Shown here: in pieces, positions 45,428-55,650 of the stretch
Layout of the letters: each line of letters begins with the position of its first letter
Numbering within the stretch: position 1 is the stretch's first letter
NCBI GenBank assembly: GCA_043228905.1
Contig: JBHGNT010000022.1
Location: forward strand, 10,230,001-10,294,000
DNA: 64,000 nt
Reading direction: 5' to 3'
From: Azolla caroliniana
Lineage: Eukaryota; Polypodiophyta
Notes under the pieces: generated by a model
What the model was told of the DNA's origin: nothing
Databases searched by the model: none
Seen by the model: only the letters and a program-made list of their open reading frames with translations
Position numbers and translations under genes: made by a program

Positions 45428-46255
45428 ATGCCCTTGGATTCCCACGTTATCAATACCATACGTGAGGACATGAAGACAGATGCTTTCGCTCAAGATATTC
45501 TAGCACAAATTGATCACTCTCAAGCATCTTGTTCACAATCGCAACAACCAGGTACGGACTATTGACAATTCGAATGTCATGATGGATTACTATTCTTTAA
45601 GAAACTCTTGTATGTTCCTAATGGTACTTGTCACCTTCAAGTAGTCCAAAACTGTCATCACACATATACAACTACAGTAGATTTAGTACAACGATCATTC
45701 TGGTGGCCCCATATCCGACAATTTGTCGAAGATTTTGTCCGGACTTGTGATACATGTTGCAGAACAAAAATGCCAAGGCATCATCCATATGGTTTATTAG
45801 AACCATTACCAATTCCAAGCAAGCCATGGCAATCCATTGCCCTAGATTTCATCACAGATCTTCTGGTCTCTAAGGGATTCGATGCGATTTTAACACTAGT
45901 AGATCGATATACGAAGATGGCTCATTTCCTGCCATGCACTAAGGAAATCTCCAGTGAAGAAACCGCCGAAATTGTCATGCGTGAAGTATGTTGGCATCAT
46001 GGCCTTCCTGATAATATCATCAGCGACCGTGGACCCCAGTTCATCTCGAAATTCTGGAAGCACCTTTTTGAAATGCTCAAGGTCACTTGTAACCTCTCCT
46101 CCGGCTACCACCTGCAAACCAACGGCCAAGCGGAACGAATAAATCAAATGTTGCAGCAGTATCTTCGGTGCTTTCTAAGCTATCATCACGATGACTATGC
46201 AGATATTCTCCACTTCGCCGAATTTGCTACTAGCTACTATTGTATATTCCCTTAA
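45428..46255 (+). pseudogene. Gypsy-B1 integrase, C-terminally deleted
   Basis: After a stop near 45562, the 215-codon frame (45608-46255) contains DFVRTCDTCCRTKMPRHHPY, SIALDFITDLLVSKGFDAIL (first Asp), IISDRGPQFISKFWKHLFEM (second Asp) and QTNGQAERINQMLQQYLRCF (Glu). It then reads AEFATSYYCIFP, which is LTR sequence. The normal continuation in Gypsy-B2 is AEFAYNNSIHAST, so a deletion from here into the 3' LTR removed the C-terminal part. Confidence 0.87.
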
Positions 46256-46426
46256 CATAATATATATCTTTTGTTATCCTCATTCTCTCTCTCTCTCACT
46301 TACTCTTTCCTTCTTTCGAGAGTTCTACACCTCCCTTAGTACTAATCCTCATCTTTTAGTACTAATTCCTTCTCTATTAGAGTATTGTTCCTGACAGTAC
46401 TTCCCTGTCTTAGTACTGCTCCTGAT
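46228..46426 (+). repeat. 3' LTR remnant of Gypsy-B1
   Basis: It begins inside the LTR at TAGCTACTATTGTATATTCC and matches the right half of the 5' LTR, including CATAATATATATCTTTTGTT, the CT tract and CTTAGTACTGCTCCTGATA. The first half is deleted. The end carries a short extra copy of the ctgacagtactt / ttagtactgctcctga block. Confidence 0.8.
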
Positions 46427-46481
46427 AGGCGTTGGTCGCGCTCAGTTCCTCCTTCATTTGGTGCATTCATTCGGTTTCTAC

Positions 46482-47054
46482 TATTGGCAAAACCGGTCCC
46501 TCCGGATGGGATCTGGTTATGACTGAAGAGGACCCAATGAGAACCGAAAGAGATCTGGAAACCGAATCGGTGAACCCAATGAGAACCGAAACAGAAGACA
46601 TATTTGTAAATATGTTTGAGTAAGCCTATTGAGACTATATTTGTAAATAGCCCTTAGTTCATATAAGTATAAATATGACTTAGAGCAATCACTTTAGACG
46701 TTGTTGTAGTCATATTGTAGTATGTGTATATAGTGGCAGAGAGAGAGAGGAAGAGAGGGAGAAAGCGAGATACATAACGGTTTCTGTTGTAACCGCCAAT
46801 TGGCGAAGAAACAGAGCTCGAGGTCGTTGCCTCCGAGTCTCTAATTGTACCTTCCTCATATAGTGATAGTTCGGAGCCTATGGGCTCCTGTGATTTGTCC
46901 CTATTAGGGTTTTCCACGTAAACATCTTGTGTCCTCTCTATCAACTCGTGTGTGTGCGTGCGTTCACTCCCTACTTCCCATTTTTGCGTTTGATTCTCGT
47001 TGAAGTGTTCAAGACTCGGTTGTGGCCGAGCTATATTCCACGGTATTCTCTACA
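46482..47054 (+). repeat. 5' LTR of Copia-A2
   Basis: It starts near TATTGGCAAAACCGGTCCCT (Copia-A1 has TGTTGGGACATCGGTCCCT, so the TG end is mutated) and ends CTCTACA three bases before the primer-binding site. It shares with Copia-A1 the ATATTTGTAAATATG block, the GAGA tract, GGGTTTTCCACGTAAACATC and GACTCGGTTGTGGCC. Confidence 0.83.
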
Positions 47055-47057
47055 AAC

Positions 47058-47069
47058 TGGTATCAGAGC
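47058..47069 (+). other. Primer-binding site of Copia-A2
   Basis: TGGTATCAGAGC, a perfect initiator Met-tRNA primer site, lies three bases after the LTR end. Confidence 0.93.
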
Positions 47070-47083
47070 AAACAACACAGGAA

Positions 47084-48090
47084 ATGGAAGAATCGTTCGG
47101 CGGCATGTTCAGCTCACCGGCTCCAACTACTAAGTGTGGAGGTCAAAGATGAGGGATATGCTGGTGGTTAAAGATCTTTGGTTGCCGCTTCAATTCGGGG
47201 ACAAGAGACCGGATAAGATCAACACCACAATGTGGGAGGTGATGCACATGAAGACGACGGCATACATCCGTTGCCTCATCGACATGATCCTATACAACAA
47301 CTTCAATGAAGAATGTAAGGCTCATGAACTCTAGGAGAAGATCGACATCATGTTCCAGAACAAGAATGTTGTCAATCGGGTTTCGGTATTACGGAAGCTA
47401 GTGAGGCTCCGGTACCAGGATGGCTCCAGTATGTCAGAGCACATGAATGTCTTCCAGGGACTAATCCACCAAGCAACCTCGTTGGAAGTACCTCTCACCG
47501 ATGAGGTACTCACATTACTCCTGCTCAGTACCCTCCCGGATAGTTGGGAGACGCTAGTTGTCACGTTGGGCAACGCCGGGCCGGAAGGAAAGCAGTTGTT
47601 CCTAGAAGGGGTAAAATCAACCTTGATAGATAAAGAGGCTTGCTATAAGGACCGGGAGTCCGGAACCGATTCGAAGGCCTTGGTCATGGAAGATGACCAC
47701 AACCGGGTAACATGCCGGTATCGGAGTCCCCAAAACCGGGACAAATTGGGGATGAGGTCAAAGTCAAGGGGGAGGTGTACTTGCTTCTACTGTGGGAAGC
47801 CGGGGCACTTCCAGAAGAACTGTTGGCATTTCCGAAAAGAGAAAGAAACCGGAACCACCGATTTGAAGAAGAGTTCGGACCGAAACGGTTCGGATTGGAA
47901 AGGAATATCGGCGATCACGACAAGTGAAGAAGAATTGATGGTCATTGCCGAGGAGAATGAGCTAAACCTTGTCGGCAACGAGACAACGTGGGCTGTTGAC
48001 TCCGGAGTGTCGTTCCACCTGACACCGGATAAAAAATGCTTCTCATCCTACACAATCGGTGATCATGGTTGTGTCCGGATGGGGAATTAA
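47084..48090 (+). pseudogene. Copia-A2 gag and protease (broken)
   Basis: A start at ATG 47084 (MEESFGGMFSSP) is followed by a frame change. Gag continues VQLTGSNY-stop-VWRSKMRDMLVVKDLWLPL, a second stop near 47332 and then 246 open codons: LVRLRYQDGSSMSEHMNVFQ, LLLLSTLPDSWETLVVTLGN, the intact knuckle CFYCGKPGHFQKNC, and the protease box WAVDSGVSFHLTPD (family DSGAS.H). The protease is cut by a stop at 48088. Two stops and one frameshift make the copy non-functional. Confidence 0.85.
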
Positions 48091-48120
48091 GGTACATGCC
48101 GAATTGTTGGCATAGGAGAT

Positions 48121-48842
48121 GTGTTGTTGATGACAGCAATCGGATGCAAGTTGCTATTGAAGGATGTCCGACACGTTACGGAAGTTCGACTGAACCTGAT
48201 ATCAGTCAGTCGGCTAGATGATGAAGGCTACACGGGTAGCATCCGGAACGGAGTCATGAAGTTCAGCAAAGGGAGCCTAATAGTGCCTCGAGCCCGAAAG
48301 TTCAACACGATGTATCTAATGCATGCCCGGATATGCCGGGAAGAAGTGAACGTAGCATCTGACACTGCCGATGAGCTGTGGCACAAAAGACTGTGTCACA
48401 TGAGTGAGAAGGGGATGAAGAGACTTGCCTAAGACAATCTCATTCCGGTGAAGGGGGTACAACTTGAGAAGTGCACTGATTGTCCTACTGGCAAGCAAAA
48501 TCGAACCTCCTTCCAGTCAAGACCATCGATGAGACGGAATGCACCACTGGAGTTGGTGCATACCGATGTGTGTCAAGTGGACACGAAGTCACATGCCGGA
48601 TCGTAGTACTTCGGGACGTTCATAGACAACTGGAAGTTGTGGGTCTCACCATTGAAGACGAAGGATCAAGTGCTATCCATCTTCAAGGAGCTCCACGCGA
48701 GAGTGGAAAGAGAAACTAGCCGGATGCTGAAGGCAGTTCGAGCAGACAACATAGGAGAATAATGGGGGCAGTTCGAGGGGTACTACTGGTCGAAGGGAAT
48801 CCGGCTCGAATTCACTGTGCTAAAGACGCCATAATTGAACGG
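48121..48842 (+). pseudogene. Copia-A2 protease end and integrase N-terminal half
   Basis: LLLKDVRHVTEVRLNLISVS closes the protease; ADELWHKRLCHMSEKGMKRL and CTDCPTGKQN are the zinc-binding start of integrase (HHCC). The first catalytic box reads LELVHTDVCQVDT in another frame, and a frame with DNIGE follows (usual R.DNGGE). Several stops are present. It breaks off at 48842 in VLKTP.LNG, exactly where Gypsy-A is inserted, and resumes at 56636. Confidence 0.78.
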
Positions 48843-49827
48843 TGTCGTGAAGATTTTCGGCAATAGTGTGAAAATCCCATAAAACGTACAAAATCGAGTA
48901 TGAATCATGTAATACAATAATTGTGAAGATAACATTTTTAATATCTAAAGTACAAAATGATGGAGGTTTCGAATGCACTTTATTACACGAGAAATGGACA
49001 ACTAAATGTCAAGATATGAGGGTATAAAGTTTGTGAAAAGAAAAGAGAAAATTGTGAGATATCCCACATAGGCACGACAAATACGGCTCTCATCATATAT
49101 AAGGTGGAGCAAAAGATATTATCTTTGTGTCTATGTGTGGAGCATAGAGAGTTCAAGGTAACTTGAACTTAGAGTGGAGGTGGCTAGCTACTCGTAAAGG
49201 GTTTTGGCCAACCAAAACCGGACCGGCGATGGAGCCGGTGATCCGACGGCATCCGACCGCAATTCGATGGCGGCATGCAGCACCGGTATCCGGCGTCGGC
49301 ATCCGACGAACCGGCGACTAGATAAAATAAATATATAAAAATATATACATATACAAGGAGGGCAAGTATGGATTCGAACCTTGCACCTCCAAGTTAGGAG
49401 TCAAATGGCTTACCATTAAGCCATAGTATTTAGTTGAAATTATATTTCTATCATTGTACTTTTACATGTAAATTCTCATCCATGAGTGCTAAAATGAGTG
49501 ACATGGTTAGCATGCACCACATGTAATACTTAAGCGCCAAATGGCAAACATGCAATTTATGCATGCCTTGTACCCTCACATGCATCGTATGCATGAGAGC
49601 ATCTATAAAAGAGGGAAGGGGGAGGAGAAAAACATGGTTTTTTTTCTTTATGAAAATTAAGAGGAAGAAATTCGTTATCAAATCAAACGTGTAATCTCAA
49701 CTTCTCTCTTTCTCAATCTATCTTAAGTACTTTCTCGCCAAAGCTTGTATCGACTCTAAATCCTTCTGGTCCAGAACCCCGGCGGTTCCGCCTCACGATC
49801 CGCGCGTAGTGACGGATCTTCACGACA
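48843..49827 (+). repeat. 5' LTR of Gypsy-A
   Basis: 985 bp with terminal inverted repeats TGTCGTGA...TCACGACA. A TATA-like box (catatataaggtgg) occurs at about 49096 and another (tctataaaagaggg) at about 49604. A CCGG-rich patch lies at 49215-49315 and an antisense tRNA-like module at 49370-49423. Confidence 0.95.
49365..49430 (-). other. tRNA-like A/B-box module in Gypsy-A 5' LTR
   Basis: On the minus strand a self-complementary D-arm-like stretch contains A-box TGGCTTAATGG (49423-49413), and B-box GGTTCGAATCC lies at 49380-49370. Spacing start to start is 43 bp, as in tRNA genes. The anticodon-arm position contains CTCCTAA. The acceptor stem does not pair, so it is tRNA-like rather than a tRNA gene. 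Confidence 0.65.
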
Positions 49828-49835
49828 TAATAAAG

Positions 49836-49851
49836 TGGTGAACCCGACGTG
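49836..49851 (+). other. Candidate primer-binding site of Gypsy-A
   Basis: TGGTGAACCCGACGTG begins eight bases after the LTR and starts with TGG, complementary to a tRNA CCA end. Which tRNA it matches cannot be told from the sequence alone. Confidence 0.6.
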
Positions 49852-49888
49852 AAAGAGGCGGTAGGAAGGATCAAGTCGAGATTAATAC

Positions 49889-51058
49889 TTGGAGATGGCG
49901 TCCTCAAGCAACCAAGCAGGAGAGCTCGAAAGGATGATGCTAATCGTCGAGCAAATGATGAGATCTCGGGACAATGACGCGAGCGTGGAGAAGGCTGTCG
50001 ATCGTGTCGTAGAGCTCGAGGGCCAATTCGATGGAAGGAACGTTACGAAGTTCCTTGATGCATATAAGAGGGAGATGAATCAAAGGGACGTGTCCGAGGC
50101 ACGTCAAATCGCAAGCTTCAAGAGAGTTGTCGCCAACAACATCCAAAGACGCGTCATCGAGCTTCAAGAAGGAAAGACAACATGGTCCGAGTTCGAGAAA
50201 ACGATACTAGCGGAGTTCGTGACTGAAGACTCAACGAGGATGACTCGACATGCCTTAATGAAGTGGATAGAGAAGAAGAATAAGAAGATGAGCGTCTCGA
50301 GGGTGTACGACGAATTCGACCAGATGTTTAGTCGTCTCCCCAATACGGACCAAGTGTTGCTTGAAGAGGACAAGACTTTGTACATCTTGAAGGCCGTGGA
50401 CATAAAGGATAGACGGGAGTTGGGGACTCTTCTCGAAGATGATACCCAAGCAAATGGGCTCGTAGCGGACTGGATCGCGGTGAAGCGGGCATGCAATAGG
50501 CTTGACAAGCGTCGCCAATGGGTTGATGACACCGACTTGACGGGACCGACTACCACGGAGAAAGCAAGACCGTCGAAAGTAGCTGAGCCGCCGAGACAAA
50601 GTAATGTGGAAGAAAAGAAGATTGATGACAACATCATTGAAGAGCTAGCGAAGAAGTTCGAGAAGGTCACGCTAGCCAACATGAATCGTCGGGGCCCTAA
50701 AGGAAAAGAACCCTTTAGATGCGTGTGGTGCGATAGCATGGACCACATGAGAAGGGATTGTGCGAGCCTTCGAGAGGCGATTCGACAAAATATTGTATAC
50801 ATAGAGGACAACATGATCTGCTCAAGCGAGACTAGAAGACCCCTACGGGTGAATTTCAGAAGAGGAGGAATGAAGAGATCTATGGAGGATGCCGATGCGA
50901 CTCATGTGGATGCGATGCACTATGCTGCGTCGGCCGGAATAAGAGTCGGGAAAGACAAGACTGAAGCTGCTAGAGCGGGAGCAAAGTTTTGGACTTCCGT
51001 TCTCGAATATGAGAAGAAGGGAAAAATCACATCGAACGAGGTAGAGCTTGCGGACTGA
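49889..51058 (+). CDS. Gypsy-A gag
   Basis: 389 open codons from the ATG at 49889 (MEMASSSNQ; a second ATG at 49895 is equally likely). Core: VELEGQFDGRNVTKFLDAYK, ASFKRVVANNIQRRVIELQE and LMKWIEKKNKKMSVSRVYDE; knuckle CVWCDSMDHMRRDC near residue 276 (CX2CX4HX4C, complete). Gag builds the particle and binds RNA. It ends at a TGA after NEVELAD, but the same frame continues as a readable connector (SVQSIIGWSDLVDDNTILAE), so the stop may be a mutation in a once longer gag-pro frame. Confidence 0.85.
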   Translation: MEMASSSNQAGELERMMLIVEQMMRSRDNDASVEKAVDRVVELEGQFDGRNVTKFLDAYKREMNQRDVSEARQIASFKRVVANNIQRRVIELQEGKTTWSEFEKTILAEFVTEDSTRMTRHALMKWIEKKNKKMSVSRVYDEFDQMFSRLPNTDQVLLEEDKTLYILKAVDIKDRRELGTLLEDDTQANGLVADWIAVKRACNRLDKRRQWVDDTDLTGPTTTEKARPSKVAEPPRQSNVEEKKIDDNIIEELAKKFEKVTLANMNRRGPKGKEPFRCVWCDSMDHMRRDCASLREAIRQNIVYIEDNMICSSETRRPLRVNFRRGGMKRSMEDADATHVDAMHYAASAGIRVGKDKTEAARAGAKFWTSVLEYEKKGKITSNEVELAD

Positions 51059-52093
51059 AGCGTGCAAAGCATAATCGGGTGGTCGGATCTGGTGGACGAC
51101 AACACCATACTTGCAGAGGTGATGTGCGACAACCACGAGGTATTCGTCGAAGAAAAGAGAAAGAGAATAGAAGACCAAGGGCCATAAAAAAGACATGAAA
51201 CAAGGAACGCGAAAAAGAAGGACGATGCGGAGACGAGTCGACCTTTACAAACGGAGGAACGAGAATCAAGCCGAAAAGGGGAGCCGAGCATACGAGTTGA
51301 AGAAACGGTTCGGCCCGTGAAGGTTGGTGTCGAAGACCCCGCTCGGAGGACAAGGACCATACCTACCTATAAGCTAAGGTCGGACATAGAACAGACGACG
51401 GACCTAAAGAAGATTCTCGAAGAACGAGTTCTTGATAGCCATGTAACTTTGTCCTTGAGGGAATTGCTTGGCATTACGAAGAAGGAGTTCCATGACACGA
51501 TTGTGGACCTTGTAAAGAGAAAGAGACAACAATCGGACAAGGAAGAAGAGAAGCCGCAGAAAGCAAAAACGAATGCCATAACGATGGCAAGAGACGAAAT
51601 CGATGAAGATATGGTGGACAGCCACTACACTCGACCTCATTGGGCACGAGCGACAACGGAGACGCCGGTGAAGATCGGGGAGAAGAAAGAGACCGTCGTA
51701 GCCTTGATCGACCACGGCTCGGAGATCAACCTCATGTCAACCGACTTCTACAAAAAGGGAAGATGGCCAATCAATACAAACCACGGATGGAAGATTCGCG
51801 CGGCAACAAAGTCTACGGAGGACTTGTACGGAGCTTGTCCCAATGTCAAAGTCACGATCGGGGATGTGGAGATGGATCAACACTTCTTCGTACAAGAATC
51901 GGCGTCGCATCCTGTCATCCTAGGGCAACCTTATATCACATCATCTCGGATGGAGACCAAAGTGTTCGATAATGGAGCAGCCTTCGCACGAATAAAGAGT
52001 CTTGACAACCAAAGATCGGTCCAATTCCTAACGGTGCGAGCCAATCATGAAAGGAATCGAGATAGTCTCGGAGGCGAATCCTCGGATTTTTAG
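51059..52093 (+). pseudogene. Gypsy-A protease region
   Basis: In frame with gag but separated by TGA (51056-51058) and TAA (about 51185). The open part from 51317 carries VALIDHGSEINLMSTDFYKK, in which DHGS stands for the D[ST]G[AS] of retropepsins, then WPINTNHGWKIRAATK and ESASHPVILGQPYITSSR, a normal protease end. The next domain is in another frame. The DHG form is also present in the relic at 33170, so it is typical of this family and not a single mutation. Confidence 0.78.
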
Positions 52094-52167
52094 AGCGGAC
52101 TATTGAAGCATGGGGCACAAATAGTCCGAGCAATCACAAGACCCCACAAGAAAGAAGAGCGCGTGGA

Positions 52168-54110
52168 TTGCAAGGAGAAGCAACATGTGTCACACCTAGT
52201 GGCGCATGTAAACTAGTACTACCCGACAAGAAGCACAAGCGCCGGATACAAGAATTCGAGAAGATGCTGAAAGAAGAGAACATAATAGAAGAAGGAGAGT
52301 TCGTGACTCATATTATGGAAGAAGCCTCATTTAACGACACCATCAGCGAAATCGAGGACGTCGTGGACTTGAGCTATCTTCACAACCAACGTGTGATTTC
52401 GGTTAACTCCGTCAACATGTACGCTATCATCGATGAATACCGTCGTGGCATCTCGATGAATGAAGCTGACATCAACATGAAATATAAAACGGTGGATAAG
52501 AAGATCAAGCCAGTTGCGGTTCCGCTACCGGAAGATAGCTGGCAAAAGATGAAGGAAGTCGCTAACGATCCAAGCTTAAGAGATCCGAAGAAGATAGGTC
52601 ATGACTTCACCAAAGAGACGAAGGGGAAGCTACGAGTTGGAAAGGAGGATTTCCTTCTCCCTGAAGAGAAGCGAATGTTTCGCGATATGCTTGAGAGACA
52701 TGGGAAGGCTTTCGCATTCTTCCCACGAGAAATCGGATGCGCCGACCCAAAGGTTATAGAGCCAATGGTGATCTTCACGGTGCCCCATGTGCCTTGGAAT
52801 TTGAAACCGATACCGGTTCCGAGAGCACACCTTCCGAAGCTGATCGAGCTCTTAAAAGAAAAGGTGAGTATGGGAATTCTAGAACCGTCGAATGCTCCTT
52901 ATTCCAATAGGTGGTTCACGGTGCCGAAGAAGAATGGATCATTGCGATTCATCCAAGATCTTCAACCCGTCAACAAGGTGACAATTCGAAATGCCGGAAT
53001 CGGTCCGAGCGTGGACGAATTTGCCGAAGCGTTTGCGGGCCGGTCCATCTACTCCATTGGCGATCTCTACTCCGGATATGACCAATTCCAATTGGCGATC
53101 GACAGTCGGGACATTACAACCATGAGGACTCCGATCGGGCTTGTGCGGATGTGTACCTTACCCCAAGGCGCAACGAACTCGGTGGCTCATATGGTGAATG
53201 CCATGAATAAAGTCTTGAAGGATTGCATTCCGGACATCACGATGCCATTCTTGGATGATATTCCGATAAAAGGATGTTCGAATGAGGAGAAAGATGAATC
53301 GAAAGATAAGGAAGGTTGTAGAAAGTTCGTTGCGGATCATATGAAAGATTGCGAGAAGGTGCTTCAAAGGCTCGAAGATGCGAATTTGACATTTTCGGGA
53401 GAAAAATCCGCATTCGGGCAACCGGAGATCTTGGTGGTAGGTCACTTGTGTGGAGCATACGGCCGGAAGCCCTCGCCATCCAAAGTGAACGCAATCCAAG
53501 ACATGAAAGAAGAATGCGAAAACCAAACGGAGGTTCGAAGGTTCCTTGGAGCGTGCACGTTTTATCATATATGGATTCCTCACTACGCTCATGTCGTCGA
53601 ACCGTTATATGGACTACTAAAGAAAAGAATAAAGTTCGAATGGCGAGACGAGCACACAGAGGCGATGCGAAGATTAAAGAAACTACTTCTTGAAGCTCCG
53701 GCACTAAGGAAGGCCGACTATGCCGAAGGGAAACCAATTTACGTGACCGTAGATACGAGCCCAACCGGAATCGGGTGGGTCATCAATCAAGAAGGTGAAG
53801 ATAATGCGCGATATGCCGTCCGGTTCGGAGCAAAGGTTCTCAGCGAACGGCAACAAAGATATGCCCAAGTCAAGCGGGAACTTTGGGGTATTGTGTCGGC
53901 AGTGAAGACGGACAAAGATTACCTGATCTGATCAGAAGTGATAATAGAGACAGATTGTCTCCCAATTCTCGGAATGGTCTCGGGATGTGCGACCCCAGAT
54001 CTTGCTATGCTAAGGTGGATCGCCTACATCAAGTCTTTAAACCCAGAGATCCGCCACATCGCAGGGAAGAAGAACGCCATGGCTGACATGTTGTCGAGGG
54101 CAAGATTTTC
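52168..54110 (+). pseudogene. Gypsy-A reverse transcriptase and RNase H
   Basis: A long open frame (52168-53931, 587 codons) holds LLKEKVSMGILEPSNAPYSN, WFTVPKKNGSLRFIQDLQPV, YSIGDLYSGYDQFQLAIDSR, CTLPQGATNSVAHMVNAMNK and the catalytic box MPFLDDIPIKG (F-L-D-D, both Asp kept). The thumb has FLGACTFYHIWIPHYAHVVE. RNase H begins YVTVDTSPTGIGWVINQEG and VKRELWGIVSAVKTDKDYLI, is cut by a TGA at 53929-53931, and continues in frame as SEVIIETDCLPILGMVSGCA and RHIAGKKNAMADMLSRARF. One stop therefore separates polymerase from the rest of pol. Confidence 0.88.
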
Positions 54111-55578
54111 AAATGGAAGTAACATGGTTTCGGAAGATGAAGATGTCGCCCTCGACTTCTTCAAGATGGCTCGATTGTCGGCGGAAGACCAGGACACGCA
54201 AACCCTCCACGCCTTCAACGAGAACGAGTACGAAGGAGAATGGTTACTCATCGGTAGATTCCTAAGAACATTGACGACAGATGCTTCGTTGACAAAGGAG
54301 GAGGCCCTACGAATCCGAAAGAAAGCTTACCGATACTTCTTGAAGGGAGGATTCCTTTGGCGACATCCAAAAAGAAGGACAGGAATACCACGTCGAGTGG
54401 TGGTAAAGAAAGAAGAGCAAGAGACGCTGATGACCGAATTCCACGAGAGTGCTTGGGCAGGTCATAGAGGAACATGGGCGACGTTCGAAAAGTTGAAGGA
54501 GAAGTACTGGTGGCCAAGCATGTACAAAGATGTACTCCATTTCGTGTCCACATGCGAAACTTGTCAAGTATATTCAAATATACGTCATCGTGATGAGTTA
54601 AAGCCGACATACCCACTCACCATTCATTTCAAATGGATGGTGGATCTGGTCTTGATGCCAATGGGAGTGGGACAAATGAAGTACTTAGCGCTCGCAAGGG
54701 AAGACTTGACAAATCAAGTGGAAGGACGAGCCTTGACAAATAAGACGACTTCAACCGTTTGCAAATTTCTACTTGAAGATGTTGTTTGCCGATATGGATG
54801 TGTAGGGAAGATAGTGGCCGACCGAGGGGAGTTGGACGCGCACGAAGCGACGGAGCTCTTTGAAAGACTAGGCGTGAAGCTCTCCCTCACGACTGCCTAC
54901 AATCCGGAAGCAAATGGGAAGATCGAGCGAGGGCATGGACCTATCGTTAAAGCCATCGTACGGGCATGCAACGGTCGAGTCGGGAATTGGCCACGACTAT
55001 TACCCTATGCCTTGTGGGCCGATAGAACGACACATAGCTCGGTGACAGGGTATATGCTGACGGAGCTTATGTATGGGCAAAAGCCGATTATGCCCATCGA
55101 AAGGACGATCGCCTCATGGGTAGCGATACCGTGGGAGAACGAGATGAGCCGAGAAGAGTTATTAGCGGCGCGGATAAGGCAACTTGAAAGAAGATATGAA
55201 GATTTAGAAAAAGTGCGAAAGATGATGAAGGCAGCCCGAGTAAAGAACAAAGTTCGGTTCAACAACACGCATCGACTTCGTCCCAAGAAGATTGAAGAAG
55301 GGGATTGGGTTTTGGTCTACGACAACACTCTTGACAATCAACATAGTACAACAAGGAAGTTCGCAAGAAGATGGTTCGGGCCGTATGTGGTGACAAGTGC
55401 CAACGATAATGCCACATACCACCTTGCGGAACTAGAGGGATCAAGGTTGGCCGTACCCATTGCGGGAAAAAGAGTAAAGCTTTTCAAGAAAAGACAAGAC
55501 AAGGATCCTGACCTCGATTACCTCGACGATGAACATAATAGGCCAGATGAAAATGAAGACATGGAGGAATCTAATTGA
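54111..55578 (+). CDS. Gypsy-A integrase
   Basis: Part of the open frame 53938-55578. The zinc region has GHRGTWATFEKLKEKYWWPS and CETCQ. The catalytic core has WMVDLVLMP (Asp), KIVADRGELDAHEATELFER (Asp) and AYNPEANGKIERGHGPIVKA (Glu). A long C-terminal part follows with RLRPKKIEEGDWVLVYDNTL and RKFARRWFGPYVVTSANDNA, an SH3-like region typical of gypsy integrases. No chromodomain is seen. The box YNPEANGKIERGHGP differs from the more common HPQTDGQ.ER. Reading is intact to a terminal stop, but no upstream start is in frame with gag. Confidence 0.85.
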
Positions 55579-55637
55579 TCATCGTAGCCGAAATCTCACT
55601 TCTTCTCTTCTTGGCACGTACCGGAGGACGTGCGGTT

Positions 55638-55650
55638 TGGTGGGGGTGGA
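55638..55650 (+). other. Polypurine tract of Gypsy-A
   Basis: The G-rich run tggtgggggtgga directly precedes the 3' LTR start TGTCGTGA. Confidence 0.8.

Larger units (their letters stand above)
35875..46426 (+). mobile_element. Gypsy-B1, chromovirus-type element with nested insertions
   Basis: The order is 5' LTR, gag, protease, reverse transcriptase, RNase H, integrase and a 3' LTR remnant. It is interrupted by a Gypsy-A-like solo LTR (36671-38044) and by Copia-C2 (39054-43028). Its integrase and LTR match those of Gypsy-B2 (58321-60283). A deletion joins the integrase gene directly to the middle of the 3' LTR at about 46230, removing the integrase C-terminus and chromodomain. Confidence 0.88.

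Noticed and set aside
49365-49430. A genuine tRNA gene
   Set aside because: The A and B boxes are good but the acceptor stem does not pair and the T-stem has mismatches, so only a tRNA-like module is reported.
50164-50814. 216-codon minus-strand open frame
   Set aside because: Antisense shadow of the Gypsy-A gag gene; Ser/Phe-rich composition without motifs.
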